From NCBI GenBank assembly GCA_013400155.1, contig VXBM01000014.1:1390035-1454034 (forward strand): DNA of 64,000 bases, in the 5' to 3' direction. The stretch comes from Helopsaltes ochotensis (taxonomy: Eukaryota > Chordata > Aves > Passeriformes > Locustellidae). Shown here piece after piece: positions 12,303 through 24,443 of the stretch. Below the pieces are notes generated by a model, which worked only from the letters and a program-made list of their open reading frames with translations, did not search any database and was not told the origin of the DNA. Each line of letters starts with the position of its first letter. Position 1 is the first letter of the stretch. The translations under genes were made by a program, and so were the position numbers.

Positions 12303-15239
12303 TAATCTCAAAACCACATTTCAGTTTACAGGTAATCATGCACATTCTATGTTCAAAAATATAATTGTGTTTGTGGGTGCACCGAAGAGATTAAAATTAT
12401 CATGCAGTTTTAATAAAGTATTCTATCTTTTTCAGCTAAAATTTCTGTCTGATGTAGTGTGACTGGAACCAATTTTGTTTGTCTCTCTTCCTCCAGACTA
12501 ACAAAGAGAATCCAATTAATGAGAGCCATTTAATATTTTTTAAATCTCATTTAAAATCCTTCTCTCCTTTCAAAGAGAGAAAAATGTTGCTGCATAAAAA
12601 AAATTGGACATCATAAAATAATGCTTCTGTATGAGCTCATATAAGAAGTCATTAAATACTTTGCAAATGTCTACTTGGGCAGATATGACATGCTTATTTA
12701 ATGAAAGAGCAATTTCTGAATTCTTTTGTTAAACAGTAAATTGAATTATTTCCATATAATTGAATTATATAAGCTTTGGTTTCTTCATCTGAAAACTCAC
12801 AGATATTACATAGTTGAGACAGAGCAAATTTCTGCTAACTAACCAGGTAATAATTAGTTCTTTAAAGTTCAGATGAGGTATGTTCTGATGTGACAAAAAA
12901 GGAACAGAGCAACATTTGCTAAATGGTCAGCAAATACTAATTCACAGACATCAGGAATGACAATAGATTTTCTACTAAATGGCTAAATTTTAGAAAAACA
13001 AGATTACAAGCGGGGAAACTGCACTTCAAATATTACAGCTATGTTTTACAGACAGAGTATGTATTTACTGGAGACCTACTTCCTCTTTTTCTACTCATTT
13101 ACTGATCCTGGATACCATACAAAAAGAGACATAGTAATATTAATACGTAGTATTTTCCAAATGAACAATGAAGTTTAATGTCAGCTTCTAGAGGAGTTGC
13201 CACAATACCACTAGAGAAGAGCTGTCCAGGGTTATTTGCAAGTGGCCACGTTTTTATTTTACATTCCCAAAGAGTGGTTTGACTCTCTTGTGCAGTGGCC
13301 TACACTAACTGTTACTGCTTTATAAGGTTGTGAGGAAGAGAATTCCTTAGCCTTTATTATCTTAGCACGTTTGAAATCTAGCTTTTCTACCTCCACTTCA
13401 CTGACTGCCCAATGATTTTGTTCTTTGGGGTTTGGTGAAGCAGGAGCATAAGTTGGCCAAGTGGTCAGAGAGACTCAAGGGATGCGGAGCTGCTGGTGAG
13501 TGCAGTGAAGCAACCACAGTCCATGCCAAGCATCACGTCTGTGCCTGAGCTATCCTGCTAGGCTTGTGTAACAGCTGTGTAATAATTGCCATTCTTTTGC
13601 CCTTGTCACCTGGAGACTGCAAGCCTAAGTTTATTTTTGAATTGCAAATGTAACTGGAAAGGCAGTAGATCTGCTGGGAACCTTCTGAGGGACCCACCCT
13701 CCTGACAGCGACGGCCTGGGCGTGAACTCAGCAAACCCCAGGAATACAGTTGGAACATTCCGCTGATGTCCACTGGGGCTTCCAACGAGCCCGAAGTTTC
13801 CAATACTGTAACTAAGATGATGTAACCTTAAATAGGATGAATCACAGAGACCAGCTGCTTAGTGGGGTACAGCTTGACTGAACTTCCAGAGCTACAGCAA
13901 GAAAAAACGATGGAATTCCCCAGTACGAGCCTTGCACCTCCCTTCCTCTCACCAGGTGCTCCTTAGAATTGCAGAAGTTTGGTTGCACAATCCTGCCGAT
14001 TTTCATCCTGGTATTCCAGTGAGCCAGTTCTTCCTTGCCCATTCCTCACCTTTCCCCGCTCCTCAAACAGCAAAATCTACTCCTGCTCAAAAATGACACA
14101 CAACACAGTTGCTCCTTTCCCCAGCAGTACCAGAGACCTGGCACACAGAATTCAGGGTCAGTTTAAAAAACATGTAACAGCAGCTTTTACAAACAGCAGC
14201 TCACTGTTAAAAATGTCATAATAATAAATCTATGCAAATATTAATTGCTTGAAGCTTACAAAATATTTTTTTTACAGTTAGCGGGTTTTTGGTTTTGTGT
14301 GGTGTTTTAGGTTTTTTGTTTTGTTTTGTTTTAAAGTCCACAAGGAAATCATCAGTTTCAAAAGGCTTTAGGAAAAAAACCCTGCAGCAGAAGATAAATA
14401 CTGCATCAATACAGCAGCACAGGTATCTTGTAAGACGATATTAAATGTGCTGGCTCAGATACCACAGTAGCACATTTCATAAGGATAATTTTCTTACATT
14501 CTCAGGAAAAAGTTAAAGATGAAGGTTATTCTCTAAAAACTCTTGTATCAGAAATTTTGATTATTCCTGCTTAGAAATAATAAGCAGCACTATGCTAAAA
14601 TCTAGAATCTGCACTACACAGCCCTGCAAAGACTTTCTTCCCCTTGAGCCATCTGGCAGAAGCTATCCTCAGATGCAAACAAAGCATATTGATTGTTCTT
14701 TGAAGAATAAGTGTATATTCTTCAAATAGTTTAGGGAAGAAAACTTAAGGAGCAGATTTCAGTAAGTCTGTGGCAACTGACAAACGTCCCAAACCATCTT
14801 TTAAATCAGCAGTAGCTATCAGCCCAGTGCCAGGGAGGAGTGCACAAATTCCTGCCAAGGGTACTCCCGCCCACACACCTGCTGCAGCTCCCAGATGTTT
14901 CTGCATGCTCCCAGAACTGAACTGTAAGGGTGAAACCCCACACAATGAGGGAACTGGCAGAGGTGAGGAAGATGGCAAAAATATTCCTTCTTTTTACTAA
15001 GGAATTACATTTAGCAACTATTCATTTACAGAAAATGTTGCTCTACTGGTTTTCCCTGGAAATAAAAAGCACAAAATCTCACGACAGGAATTTTAAATTT
15101 AATATTATCAACATTGTCTTTGGACAGGTGCTGAAATTAACACCAGGATAGACCAAAGCACGATCCTGACCTGCCTGCCCTGAGTGCTGGGCACTTCAGC
15201 CTGCACGTGTCCGGGATCGCAGAGGATTCTCCACAGAGA
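12303..15239. other. Intergenic sequence upstream of TTC27
   Basis: No exon recognised. GC content rises at about 13,430-13,800 and 14,780-14,990. A G/T-rich low-complexity tract (GTTTTGTTTT words) lies near 14,280-14,335. Distal TTC27 regulatory elements could be here, but nothing specific can be pinned down. Confidence 0.65.
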
Positions 15240-15582
15240 ATGTACAGATATCTGAAGGGTCGGTGCCAAAAGGACGGAGCCAGGCTCTGCTCGGTGGAGC
15301 CAAGCAATAGGACAGGAGGCAATGGCAGAAACTGAGGCACAGGAAGTTCCACCCGAACGTGAGGCAAAACTTCTCTGCCGTGCGGGTGACTGAGCACTGG
15401 AGCAAATTCCCCAGAGAGGCTGTGGAGCCTGCCTCACTGGAGATATCCCAGAACGGTCTAAATGCAATCCTGCGCCAGGTGCTCTGGGATGACCCTGCTT
15501 GAGCACGGAGGTCAGACGACGGAGCTTGGTCCACAGCTGACCAACGGTGTTCCCTTCTAACCCGGCCCCTTTGGTGATTCTC
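15240..15582 (+). repeat. CR1 LINE, 5'-truncated 3' end, plus strand
   Basis: The stretch matches the 3' part of avian CR1 in order. It has the 'gatatctgaagggtcggtgcc' type start, then 'aggacaggaggcaatgg', 'gggtgactgagcactgg', 'agaggctgtggagcctgcc', 'tggagatatc', 'gaccctgcttgagca', and a 'cccttctaacc...gattct' tail. It has no intact open frame. It is more GC-rich than the other copies here and lies about 350 bases upstream of the TTC27 start codon, against the CpG island. Boundaries are good to about 10-20 bases. Confidence 0.88.
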
Positions 15583-15723
15583 CACAGGGAATCGCCCAGG
15601 CGGACTCGATATGGATAGGTACGCGTGCCTGGGCGTACCCTCGCTCCCTCACAAGGGGGGTCAGCGCCGGGCCCCGGGGGCCAAGGCCCGCCCGGGCCGT
15701 GGCGGTGCCCGCGCTCCCCTCAC

Positions 15724-15918
15724 NNNNNNNNNNNNNNNNNNNNNNNNNNNNNNNNNNNNNNNNNNNNNNNNNNNNNNNNNNNNNNNNNNNNNNNNNNNNN
15801 NNNNNNNNNNNNNNNNNNNNNNNNNNNNNNNNNNNNNNNNNNNNNNNNNNNNNNNNNNNNNNNNNNNNNNNNNNNNNNNNNNNNNNNNNNNNNNNNNNNN
15901 NNNNNNNNNNNNNNNNNN
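15724..15918. other. Assembly gap of 195 N in the promoter
   Basis: All 195 positions are N. Flanking sequence is extremely GC-rich, the usual cause of dropout at avian first exons. Reading frames that cross this gap are artefacts. Confidence 1.
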
Positions 15919-15931
15919 GGGCGGCGGGACC

Positions 15932-16019
15932 ATGCTGGGCCTGGAGCGCGCCCTGCTCAGGGGCTTCCTCAGCGCCGCCGAGTCCCTGGAGTGGAAGCAG
16001 GGCGAAGTCGCGGCCGCAG
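15932..16019 (+). CDS. TTC27: TTC27 coding exon 1 (residues 1-29)
   Basis: The start codon at 15932 lies 13 bases after an assembly gap. It has A at -3, an acceptable vertebrate start context, though +4 is C. The peptide opens MLGLERALLRGF and continues SAAESLEWKQ. It lines up without gaps with the mammalian N-terminus as I recall it, including LRGF and WKQ, and that is why I chose this ATG. The frame is also open upstream into the gap, so a more 5' start cannot be formally excluded. The exon ends at a strong donor, CAG|GTGAGG, in phase 1 (29 codons plus one base). It sits inside a CpG island, typical of a housekeeping first exon. Confidence 0.9.
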
Positions 16020-18741
16020 GTGAGGGGAGGTCCCGGCCCGGCGCGGGGAAGGTGCCCGCTTGTTGTGCGTGTCCGGAGCCGCCGGACTGAGCCGGGGCCG
16101 CGGCTGGCGGCTCCCTCCCCCCTGCGGGTGTTTTCACCTCCGGATCCTGTCAGATCCTCGCCGAGCTCCCGGGGGCTCCTGCCCGCGCCGTAGGGTGGGG
16201 GAGGCCGTGGGCTCGTCAGGCTGGAGGAGCGGGAGCGGCACTGCCGGCAGGGCTGAGGCGGCGGGAGCGCCGGGGCTCCGCCGGTTCCTCCGCCGCGCTC
16301 GGTGCCGGCGGACGCCCCGCGCCCGCCTCGGGCCGGCGCTCGGGAGGCTCGTAAGCACGGGGCTCCCTCCGGCTGCCTCCCGAGTGAAAGGCTGCCTGCC
16401 TGCTGGAACTTGGCAGTGAGGTGGAAAGCGCTCTCGGAGCAAAACGTGGGAAGGAAGAGTCTGGCACGAGCTGCCTGTTCTATATTTATTAGTTATTGGG
16501 TCACAGCTGCTTGAGGGATCAATGGAAAATAGTCCCTTGAGGGGACTTGGTTAGACCTAGCTTTCCTGTCGGAAAATGTAACCTTTGTCATATAAAGGTA
16601 CTTCCATGTTTCAGGCAGACTGAAACAGGGTTGTGCTCAAGTCATGTGCCATATTGTAGTGTATTGAAAATCTCATTTATCCTTACCTAAGCACTTACTG
16701 ATTTTTGGAAAAGAACCGTGCAGAGCTCATCAGCTCTTGTTTCCTTATGTGATGTTTCATTTGACCATGATCATTGTACTGTCCAGGAATGGTAGCTGAT
16801 GTGACTGACTCTTACCTTTTCAACGGGAGTTGTGCATGCTGTTTGTGGTGTGGAGTTTTTCTGATTGGTTTTTTAGCTTTGGTTGTTTTGAGGTACTTTA
16901 AGTAGTGTGCTGCTATAAGATGTGGGGAAAACTTGTTGAAGAAAGGCATCTTGCAGTACAGATGGAAAATGGTGGGGTTTGTGATGATTCTTAGTCATCA
17001 TTTACATGGGCCCTTCCTATTGATGATCCTGAAAATAAATTTAATTTATATAGTGTCTTATAAAAAGCTACACACAGAATCAAAAGCAGATTTTACGTGC
17101 TTACAGTTATGTTACTGGAAAGAGAAGAACCTCAGTATTCCTCATTCATCATCATGCGTCCTCACAGCCCATAGTTATTCTACAAACTATAGCATTGCCT
17201 GTCCGGGCAGCTATAATCCAATCTAAAAAAGTCGTCATTTGGTGAGAGAAAGTCTCTCCAAAGCAAAGATTGGAGAAAAGTCTTGTTATTTCCATTCTCT
17301 GTGAGGGTATGATGTTAGCAGTGTTGCAGAACCACTGCTATTCTTTTCTATATGTCCTCCCAGGTACAGCCTGAAGTGTTTTTTAAATAATGCGTGGCAC
17401 ATGTTATCTCTTATATCATTCAGTAGATCATTATGGGGAACAGAAGTAAACTTTGGTCAACAGCGTGATGCAGAGACATTAGAATGAATGAGTCTCCGTC
17501 ACCCATTCCTACAGAGTCATCCTGTGCTGGTACTGGAGGTGGTTCTGCCCTCTGTGTTCCTGTGTTTCTAAAATTTAGAGTGCATGTTTAGCTGGATGAG
17601 CTTGGGGTTGGTATTCAGACCACTTCTTTGCACAGCTGCCGCTTTGGTGTGTCCATGGCTGTGCCAGTCTTAAATTGGTTACCTGGGCTGCTGATGGTCG
17701 TGCAGCTACAGTAACACTGAGTTCTGGGAGCTGCAATCCCCAGCTGGAATCACGGATTGATAGTAAGGCTTATCACTTATCCTGTGACCACCTCTGCATT
17801 TCCTCAGCTGAACCATCACCAACACCTGCATCATCTAGTCAGAAACCAGTTAGTGCATCTGCATGAGTTGTAGCCACAGCTGCAGGGTAGGCAGATCATG
17901 GTTTTGCTCAAGAATAGCAGGTTTTAACATGGCCAGATGGTTCCAACACGTGCTGTATTGTAGTATATCTGTAGCACATCTGAAGATAGCTTTTGTTGCC
18001 TGGGTCAAGAACTTGATGGGTCTAAAGCTTCTTAGAAATATACAGCATTTCTTGACTTCCCTTTGTCAAAAAGGGGAACTCCCTTTAAAACCAGGCTTTT
18101 AAAACAGTCATGGGTCTAAATCCACCTTAGTAATTACTCCTAACAATCTGCTCCATATGCAGGCTTTTCATTGAGATACTATAGTTACCATAGGAAATAA
18201 TTCTTTTGTAAAGATAAAATCTCATTGCCCATTGCTTGTGGGTATTCTAAGCATGTAAATGAAGGGCTGAGTGGTTTCTGCAGTTTTCCATAAGAATTTA
18301 TTCACTAAACTCTGCAAATATTGAATCATTTTTATTTGTTGCATTTCCCCTAAATAGGTTCTCTAGTCTGTGAAATTATTGTCTTATCTATAGGAGTTTA
18401 CTATTCATTTAAAATGTTTTAAAGGAAGAACATCCTGCTGTTATAATTGAAGTATTTTAAAAGGCCATCCATTTATTTTTCCTGAAGTTTTAGTGCAAGT
18501 TTTTGTTGTACATTCATCTAGTCGTTTGTGTTTCACTGTAACTTTCATACAAATTATTTTGAATGAAGTGACACCTGCTAGTGCTGCTCTCGAGTTTCAG
18601 TGCAACTGCACTTTCCCTGCAATGTAAATGAAGATACACTCTTTAGAAGGGGAGTGATAGATATTTTCAAGGAATAGGTCTTAAAAGACAAAATTGTTTG
18701 AAAGTTGACACTGATTGCTGCGGGTTTTTTTTCTCTTTCAG
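16020..18741 (+). other. TTC27: TTC27 intron 1 (2,722 bp)
   Basis: The first 380 bases continue the CpG island. The rest is AT-rich and has no recognised repeat. The intron begins GTGAGG and ends TTTCAG. Confidence 0.85.
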
Positions 18742-18919
18742 AGAGTGGATCATTATTGCAATTGATGTTTGATGGGAAATACGAGGCAATATTTTCAAAT
18801 TCAGCCATTCAGGATGTTTTCAGTGCATCTTCTGTGACGGAGGAGAACATTGAAACTTACTTGGAGAAACAGATTCTGGCGTACCTGGATTGTTCTGCAG
18901 AGGTTGATAACGTGGAAAG
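18742..18919 (+). CDS. TTC27: TTC27 coding exon 2 (residues 30-88)
   Basis: The acceptor is a T-rich tract ending TTTCAG. The split codon g|ag gives E, followed by SGSLLQLMFDGKYEAIF, which matches the family motif SGSFLQLLLEGNYEAIF as I recall it. The exon continues through ENIETYLEKQ and ends DNVE plus two bases of an Arg codon. The donor is AAG|GTGGAA, a weak match to the GTRAGT consensus, with G at +4 and A at +5. The position is fixed because the split Arg codon completes in exon 3 in the family-conserved ERQ context. Reading through the donor would add about 16 residues before a TGA at 18966. The segment is predicted helical and contains no recognised catalytic motif. Confidence 0.93.
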
Positions 18920-19570
18920 GTGGAAGTTATTATTTATCATACAGAAGTTTAATAGAGGCTATGTTTGATTTTTACAAAAGGCATTTTAAAAATGTATAAT
19001 TTGTATAGGGCCTTCAAAATCCTTGTACTGCCAGGAAAGCAGAAAACAAATTTCTTGTTTTATTTCCGCCACTCCCTTGGGCATCTGTTTGTTACTGTCC
19101 AGTGAAAGAAGCAATGATCTTGTGATATGGGGATTTGTTGAAAACATTAGCTTTATTTTATTCGAGTCATTACCTCAGAAGGTTCTGGTATAAAGAAGTC
19201 ACACATGTTGCCATGTATCATCAAACAATTAACAGTTTTCTCTCTGAAATGTTGTATTACATTTATGTATTACTGCTTGAAGTACTGTGTAATGCTACTG
19301 TCCAACCAATGCCTATATTTCTAAGTCTGACTTACAATGAGGTTGTTCTATTCTTCTTAATGCAAGGTAAGGTGTTGCTCATGGATGCTGTTCCTCAATT
19401 AATTACTTTGTTCCCAAGACTTTCTCTGATAGAGTCTCTCTTAAGGTACTGTATGTGCTGATTGTTGCTGTTAAGGAGTCTGAATTTACTGTTTGCAGTT
19501 TGCTGTGTAAATGATGAACAGACTGAAATCTGACATGCTAGGATAGTAGAAGCAGAAAACTATATGTGTG

Positions 19571-19600
19571 TTGGGTATATGTATATATGTATATATTGAT
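19571..19600 (+). repeat. GTATATAT simple repeat in intron 2
   Basis: Three spaced GTATATAT-like units follow a TGTGTGT-like word. It is low complexity and within intron 2. Confidence 0.75.
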
Positions 19601-22600
19601 ATTTTAAAAGGTAAAAGAGTTTCACCAAATGAAGAGCAAAAGATAAGAGAAGATAAAGGTTGACAAATAAAAGTAAGAGGATGGTAATTGTTGCCAGTTA
19701 ATGTTGGCAGAGTCCAAATATGTGTTTTCATATGATACGCGTAAACCTAAGAGTTTTTGTTAACGTATCAGAGAAAAAAATAGTTGGCATGTTTGAAAAA
19801 CTGAGCTGAGATTGGCTCGTGATCATAGTATGTCAAAAACTCATCTTCTGGTGTGGTGCACAGTACAGTGCACTCCCTCCTGCTTTCTGAGTTGGAGTGT
19901 TCAGAGGTTTTTTCCATGCATGTTTTCTGCTAGGTGCTTCTTTTTCTGGTTTTGTGGGTTTTTTTTTTTTCCTTACTTTGTTGTGCTGTTACTGTCAAAT
20001 ATTAGCTGGAGAATTTTTTCAGTATTTCTAGATTCTGTCACCTTGCACTAATTTGAATAATGTGACAAGGAAAAAAAAAATCAGTCAGGAACTGAAACAG
20101 ACTCGATCCTGATCTTAATTATTGCTTCATATATGTGTTGCTGCCTTTTTAAGCCAGTCACCTTCTTGAAGGTAATCATAATCTCTATCAGTGGAGCTTC
20201 ATATGTATCCTGTTATAATGCACTCCTACTGCAGACAGCAAAGGAATTTTTTCCTTGGCTGCCCACACTCCAGCTCCGTGGTCTCTGAGGTTTCTCTTGT
20301 TTGCTCTGCAGCTCTGGGCTGTGTTAGAAGCCCCCTTGCCAGAAGATATGGAGGCAGATCTGCAATACTTAGTGTTTCAGAAGCAGACAGAGGGTTTTCT
20401 GCCCAAAATTATAGCCTGAAGTTAATTCAGAATGAAAGCAAAGAGTCTTCAAAACCTATGAGTGTCTGCCAGAAACAGTTTTGTTTGTAGCATCCAAGTG
20501 AATTTTTCAAGCTCCATTAGTAATAATTTAAGAAGTTTTGGGGTCTGAAGGAAATAAGTTGTGGCTTTCTCTTACACAAAAACTTCTATTGAAGTTGCTT
20601 ATTTGAAAGACAGATAATTTCTAGATAGTTTCTATCCATTTATCTAGATAAATAGGTAATTTCTATTTTAGGTAGGCACTGCACAGCGCTTTGACCTGTG
20701 CTGTCTTGGTCTCCGATGACTCTCTGGGTTAAAATGTGTCACAGAGTTACTTTTCCTACCTGCACACTCTGTGTCCTGTGAAGGCCTTCTGGAAGGAACC
20801 TGTGTAACCTTTGCATCCAGACTTTGCATTGCTTATGTGAAATTGGGGGTGGGGTGGGTATGTGTCTATTTTTTTAATGCCTAAAAAGTAATTTTCCTTT
20901 TTCCACTGAGTGATTCAAAGGAAGTGCAGCAAACCTCTTAAGTTCTAGCCCAGAAAATTCTGGTTTTCTTGTGACTTTTTGTAGATGGGATTATAATTCT
21001 TGAGATTAAAAAACACAGTAGGAGTTGAATTCAATCGGAAACAGAAAGTTGGATAATGTGAGTCGTATTCTTTTTTGCACAATATAAAACAGTGCAAAGT
21101 ATGGTTTTGTAATAGTGTTAAAAGAACTCTTAAGGAGTTCTTTTTCTGAAACTAAAACTGAGCTGCTTGAGGGCAAAACAGCTCGCAATTGCGATCTGGA
21201 CAGTAATTTTTTTGGACAAGTTCTCTGTAACTTTTTCCACTTTCAAATCCATAGTTCTATAAGGACAATGATTTAGCAGCATTTTAAAAATTGGTGCAGC
21301 TTTTCTATCTCTTTAACTGGTTGCCTTCTTTTCCCTGCCCCAGACATATTTTCACTATGGCACTTTAAGCCTTTATGTCCTAAAAATTATGCATTCCTTA
21401 TAAAAAAATGTGTTGAATAGAATATTTTTTGTTTTACTTTTTTCCTGCTATTGCTGCTCACTACGATGCTTAAAAGCTGTTTTCTACAGAAAACGTAGCT
21501 TCAAGGCTGTATTTTCATCAGCAAAATTTGGAGGATGAAGCAATGGAATATGTGTTAACCATGCAGAGGTTATACCTTTTTTGGTTTTTTTTTCTGAGCT
21601 CCAAAGGAAGTTGGTGCATTCCTTGCCTGAGGTACAGTTTGATTCTGTAGACTGAAAGGAAATAGTGTGTAGGTTCCAAAATCTAAAGGAACAAGGAAGT
21701 TAACTCTTAACACTATTTTTTGTTCTACCTTATTCAACATATAAATCAAAACCAAACTTGGCAAAAGAAATCCATACAACAAAGCTTGTTATGATTTCCC
21801 AAATTGAACACTGAATGGAATTTCTGGTATTTCTCATGGAACATCTGATGGTTGGTTAACTGGTATGCTGTATGTAATGAAAACTGAAAATTAAGAAATT
21901 CTTACTGTTTCTGCAGCTTGTTTTGATGTTCATTAATTGAAAAAATGGCAAAGTTAGACACTGAATAGTTTTGGCTAGTCCTCTGTAATTTCTGGCATCA
22001 CTGAAAGGAACAGCAACCTGTAACTTCTTAAGCAGAACCTGACTATTGAATATTTTTTAATTTTGTTTGTAAATTCTAGCATTAGATGCACACCCATTTT
22101 TCTTGAAATACAAATGCACTATTGCTCTTTATTTTTGAGGAACATTTGATACAGCAATATGAATATTAAGCATGTGATTCTGCATCATGAAGAACAATGG
22201 GACTTGGTGTAAACAGCATTAAAAAAAGGCGACAAAACCCCCATTCACACAGAGGAAGGGAAAACAAGATGAGTGGATATCCTTAGACATATATCTAAGT
22301 ATAAATGCAAAATAAATTATGTAGATCACCATAGCAAGGGGGACATTTGCAGCAGCCTCTCAGTTGCTTTTCAGGCAGCCATTGGGAGGTGAGCATCTGC
22401 AGGTCTGCATTCTAAGTGTGAAGGGCAGTCAGGGAGACAGAATGCATTTTCCTGGAAAAAAAATAAGGGATAGGCAAGGGAGATCAGCATTTGCAGGGAT
22501 TACAAAATTGGTTTGAATTGAAATTGGTTTTCTGGTACAGGGTGAGTGTGATAAGGAGACTTAAAAGAAATTGATGGAAATTTGTTGGTCACGAATCCGA

Positions 22601-23055
22601 AAATGGGAAAAAAAAATAGTGATGACAAATTGAACAGTGGAAAACCAGTATCCCAGCCAAAGTACTGGATTTGGTGATCAGTTGTTCTGGAGACATTCTA
22701 CATGGATAAAACTGTATCTATTTAAGCAAGTTTGCTTTCCAGATAGGTATCAGTAATGTTAAAATAAATAAATTGTTACTAGCAGAAACAGTATAAATTA
22801 TAAAACAATGAAAATGATCTCCAAAACACTAGAGTATCAAATCACAGTGCAGGGGTGGTTGATTGTTCTGTATGTTACCTTTCAGAAGCTTTGAGGTATA
22901 ATTTATCATGGGAGAAAAATTAGGAAATTTATACCAGCATAGATATTTTGTGTGAAGTGGTAATAATTTTGTATACGATAATTGTTAGTGCTTTATGTTC
23001 TTGAGTTATTTGGAAGTTTAATGGTGGATATGTATTCATATTTCCTAGCAGATAG

Positions 23056-23083
23056 TTACTGGCTGAATAATGACAGCCAGTAA
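23056..23083. repeat. Hairpin with perfect 10-bp arms, intron 2
   Basis: TTACTGGCTG (23056-23065) and CAGCCAGTAA (23074-23083) are perfect reverse complements around an 8-base AT-rich loop. The stem is too short for a microRNA precursor. Confidence 0.85.
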
Positions 23084-24313
23084 GTGTTACCTTGTCTTGT
23101 TCGACAAGAACTGTTTATGCCAGTCCTTGTTCTCTAACTCCTCTGAAAGATGGTTTTGTTTCTTTGGGTTTTTTTTAATTTTCAATTAAATGTTCCCCAC
23201 GCCTGCTTTCTTATTGTTCTACATCTTTTGTTGCATTCTTGCCCACCAGCTGCTTGTTTGTGTGTGGCTTTTCTATTTTACTTTGGTTTTTAAGGGGTTG
23301 TATAACACTTTATTTTTTTATTTCATTTGGAGTGCTCTTACATCTCTAAGTTCCTGTTTCTACAAAAAGAAAGGACTAGGTTTCTCTGTTTCAATTATGC
23401 TCCTTAACATACCAGTGTTTATATCAAACCTATACAATAAAAATGCTAACTTTTTGTTGTTTAGGAGGCCCATTCTTTATGTTTTAGGGCCCTTGTCGGT
23501 AAGGTTCTGAGTCATTAAGGTATCATAAAACAAACCAGAAGTTTGTATATAAATCTTTAAAAGTCTACACCTGTTCAATTGGCCATTAAATTCCCAGAGA
23601 TTGTACCCTGCCTTCTGCAGACCACATAGATTATTTGCTAAAGAAATCACAGTAATGTAAAATGAGCTTAGTCTTGGAGATAAAGAAAATTTTGCCATAC
23701 CTAGTTTCAGAAATGAAACAAAGTCTCTTAATTTCATCTTTCAATAAATTACTATTATTTAAAATAAAAGTCATGATGAACTAGATATTACTGCCAAAGT
23801 ATCTGAACCAACTTGGAGGTAGTATTCTGAATTTTTGATTTAATTTAATTTTTTTATCAGAAGGAGTGAAGGTAAACAGTCAGAACAAAAATAAACTTGG
23901 TCTTTTGGAACATAGGCTAATGCTGTACTTTTACTGTGAAAATGCTGAGAGTTAGATGTATCATAATAATCTGTAACAACCATTCAATAGGCAAATATTG
24001 GACTATCTGCATCCTTGGCCAAGCTTCTGATCTCTGATAGTTATGTACAGCCTTAAATTGTGAAATATATGAACTCTGCCTCCAAAATGGCAGGCATTAG
24101 TTACAACCTTTATAAACAAACACGTTTTGAGGATTTTTAGTTTCATATATACATTCTTGAATATTCCAATCGTTGTACCCTCCTCACAGGAGAGTGATTT
24201 TTTTGTTGTTTGTAATGCTGAGGGTTTTGAGCTAGCACAAGATTTAATCAGCTCTTGTAGCCTTAAGTGAAAATGTAATGTGTTGCTAATTGCTGTTCTT
24301 ATTTATATTGCAG

Positions 24314-24443
24314 GCAGAGGCTGATGTTTCTGCTTGGTGTGGGGAGTCTGCAGCTCTTTGTTCAGAGCAATTGGACTGGGCCTCCTGTTCAGTTAAAGCT
24401 TCAGGATTTTTTGCCACCTGCATTGTTACAGAAATTCTGTGAG
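24314..24443 (+). CDS. TTC27: TTC27 coding exon 3 (residues 89-132)
   Basis: The acceptor is ATTGCAG. The first base completes the Arg codon from exon 2, and the exon reads QRLMFLLGVGSLQLFVQSNWTGPP. The FVQSNWTGP core is one of the most recognisable conserved blocks of vertebrate TTC27. The exon then runs through LQDFLPPALLQKFCE and stops at donor GAG|GTAGGT in phase 0. A hydrophobic helix (LMFLLGV) is evident, but it is short and flanked by polar sequence, so I read it as a buried helix and not a membrane segment. Confidence 0.95.

Larger units (their letters stand above)
15610..16400 (+). promoter_or_regulatory. TTC27: CpG-island promoter of TTC27 (interrupted by an assembly gap)
   Basis: On both sides of the gap the sequence is GC-rich with dense CpG, in sharp contrast to the AT-rich surroundings. 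The right half covers exon 1 and the first 380 bases of intron 1. I cannot see a TATA box in the readable part, and the transcription start and most of the 5' UTR probably lie in the gap. An island this wide could also fire in the minus direction, but no divergent gene is visible. Confidence 0.85.
18920..24313 (+). other. TTC27: TTC27 intron 2 (5,394 bp)
   Basis: It starts with the weak donor GTGGAA and ends ATTGCAG. It contains a GTATATAT simple repeat near 19,571 and a perfect hairpin at 23,056-23,083. No interspersed repeat is recognised, and open frames within it are short and unconserved. Confidence 0.85.

Noticed and set aside
15108..15585. Overlapping minus-strand frames of 86-132 codons
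   Set aside because: They lie antisense to the CR1 tail and its GC-rich flank; no protein similarity and no splice context.
1..15600. Possible 3' exons of BIRC6, the gene upstream of TTC27 in mammals
   Set aside because: I looked for the C-terminal ubiquitin-conjugating region and the terminal coding motifs on both strands and saw nothing similar. The gene may end left of the window.
15611..16193. Long frames of 130-165 codons crossing the promoter gap
   Set aside because: They are open only because N bases contain no stops. Only the part from 15932 in the TTC27 frame is supported.
16060..16514. GC-rich frames on both strands just after exon 1
   Set aside because: Composition-driven stop-free stretches in the CpG island and the start of intron 1; Arg/Pro/Ala-rich with no family motif.
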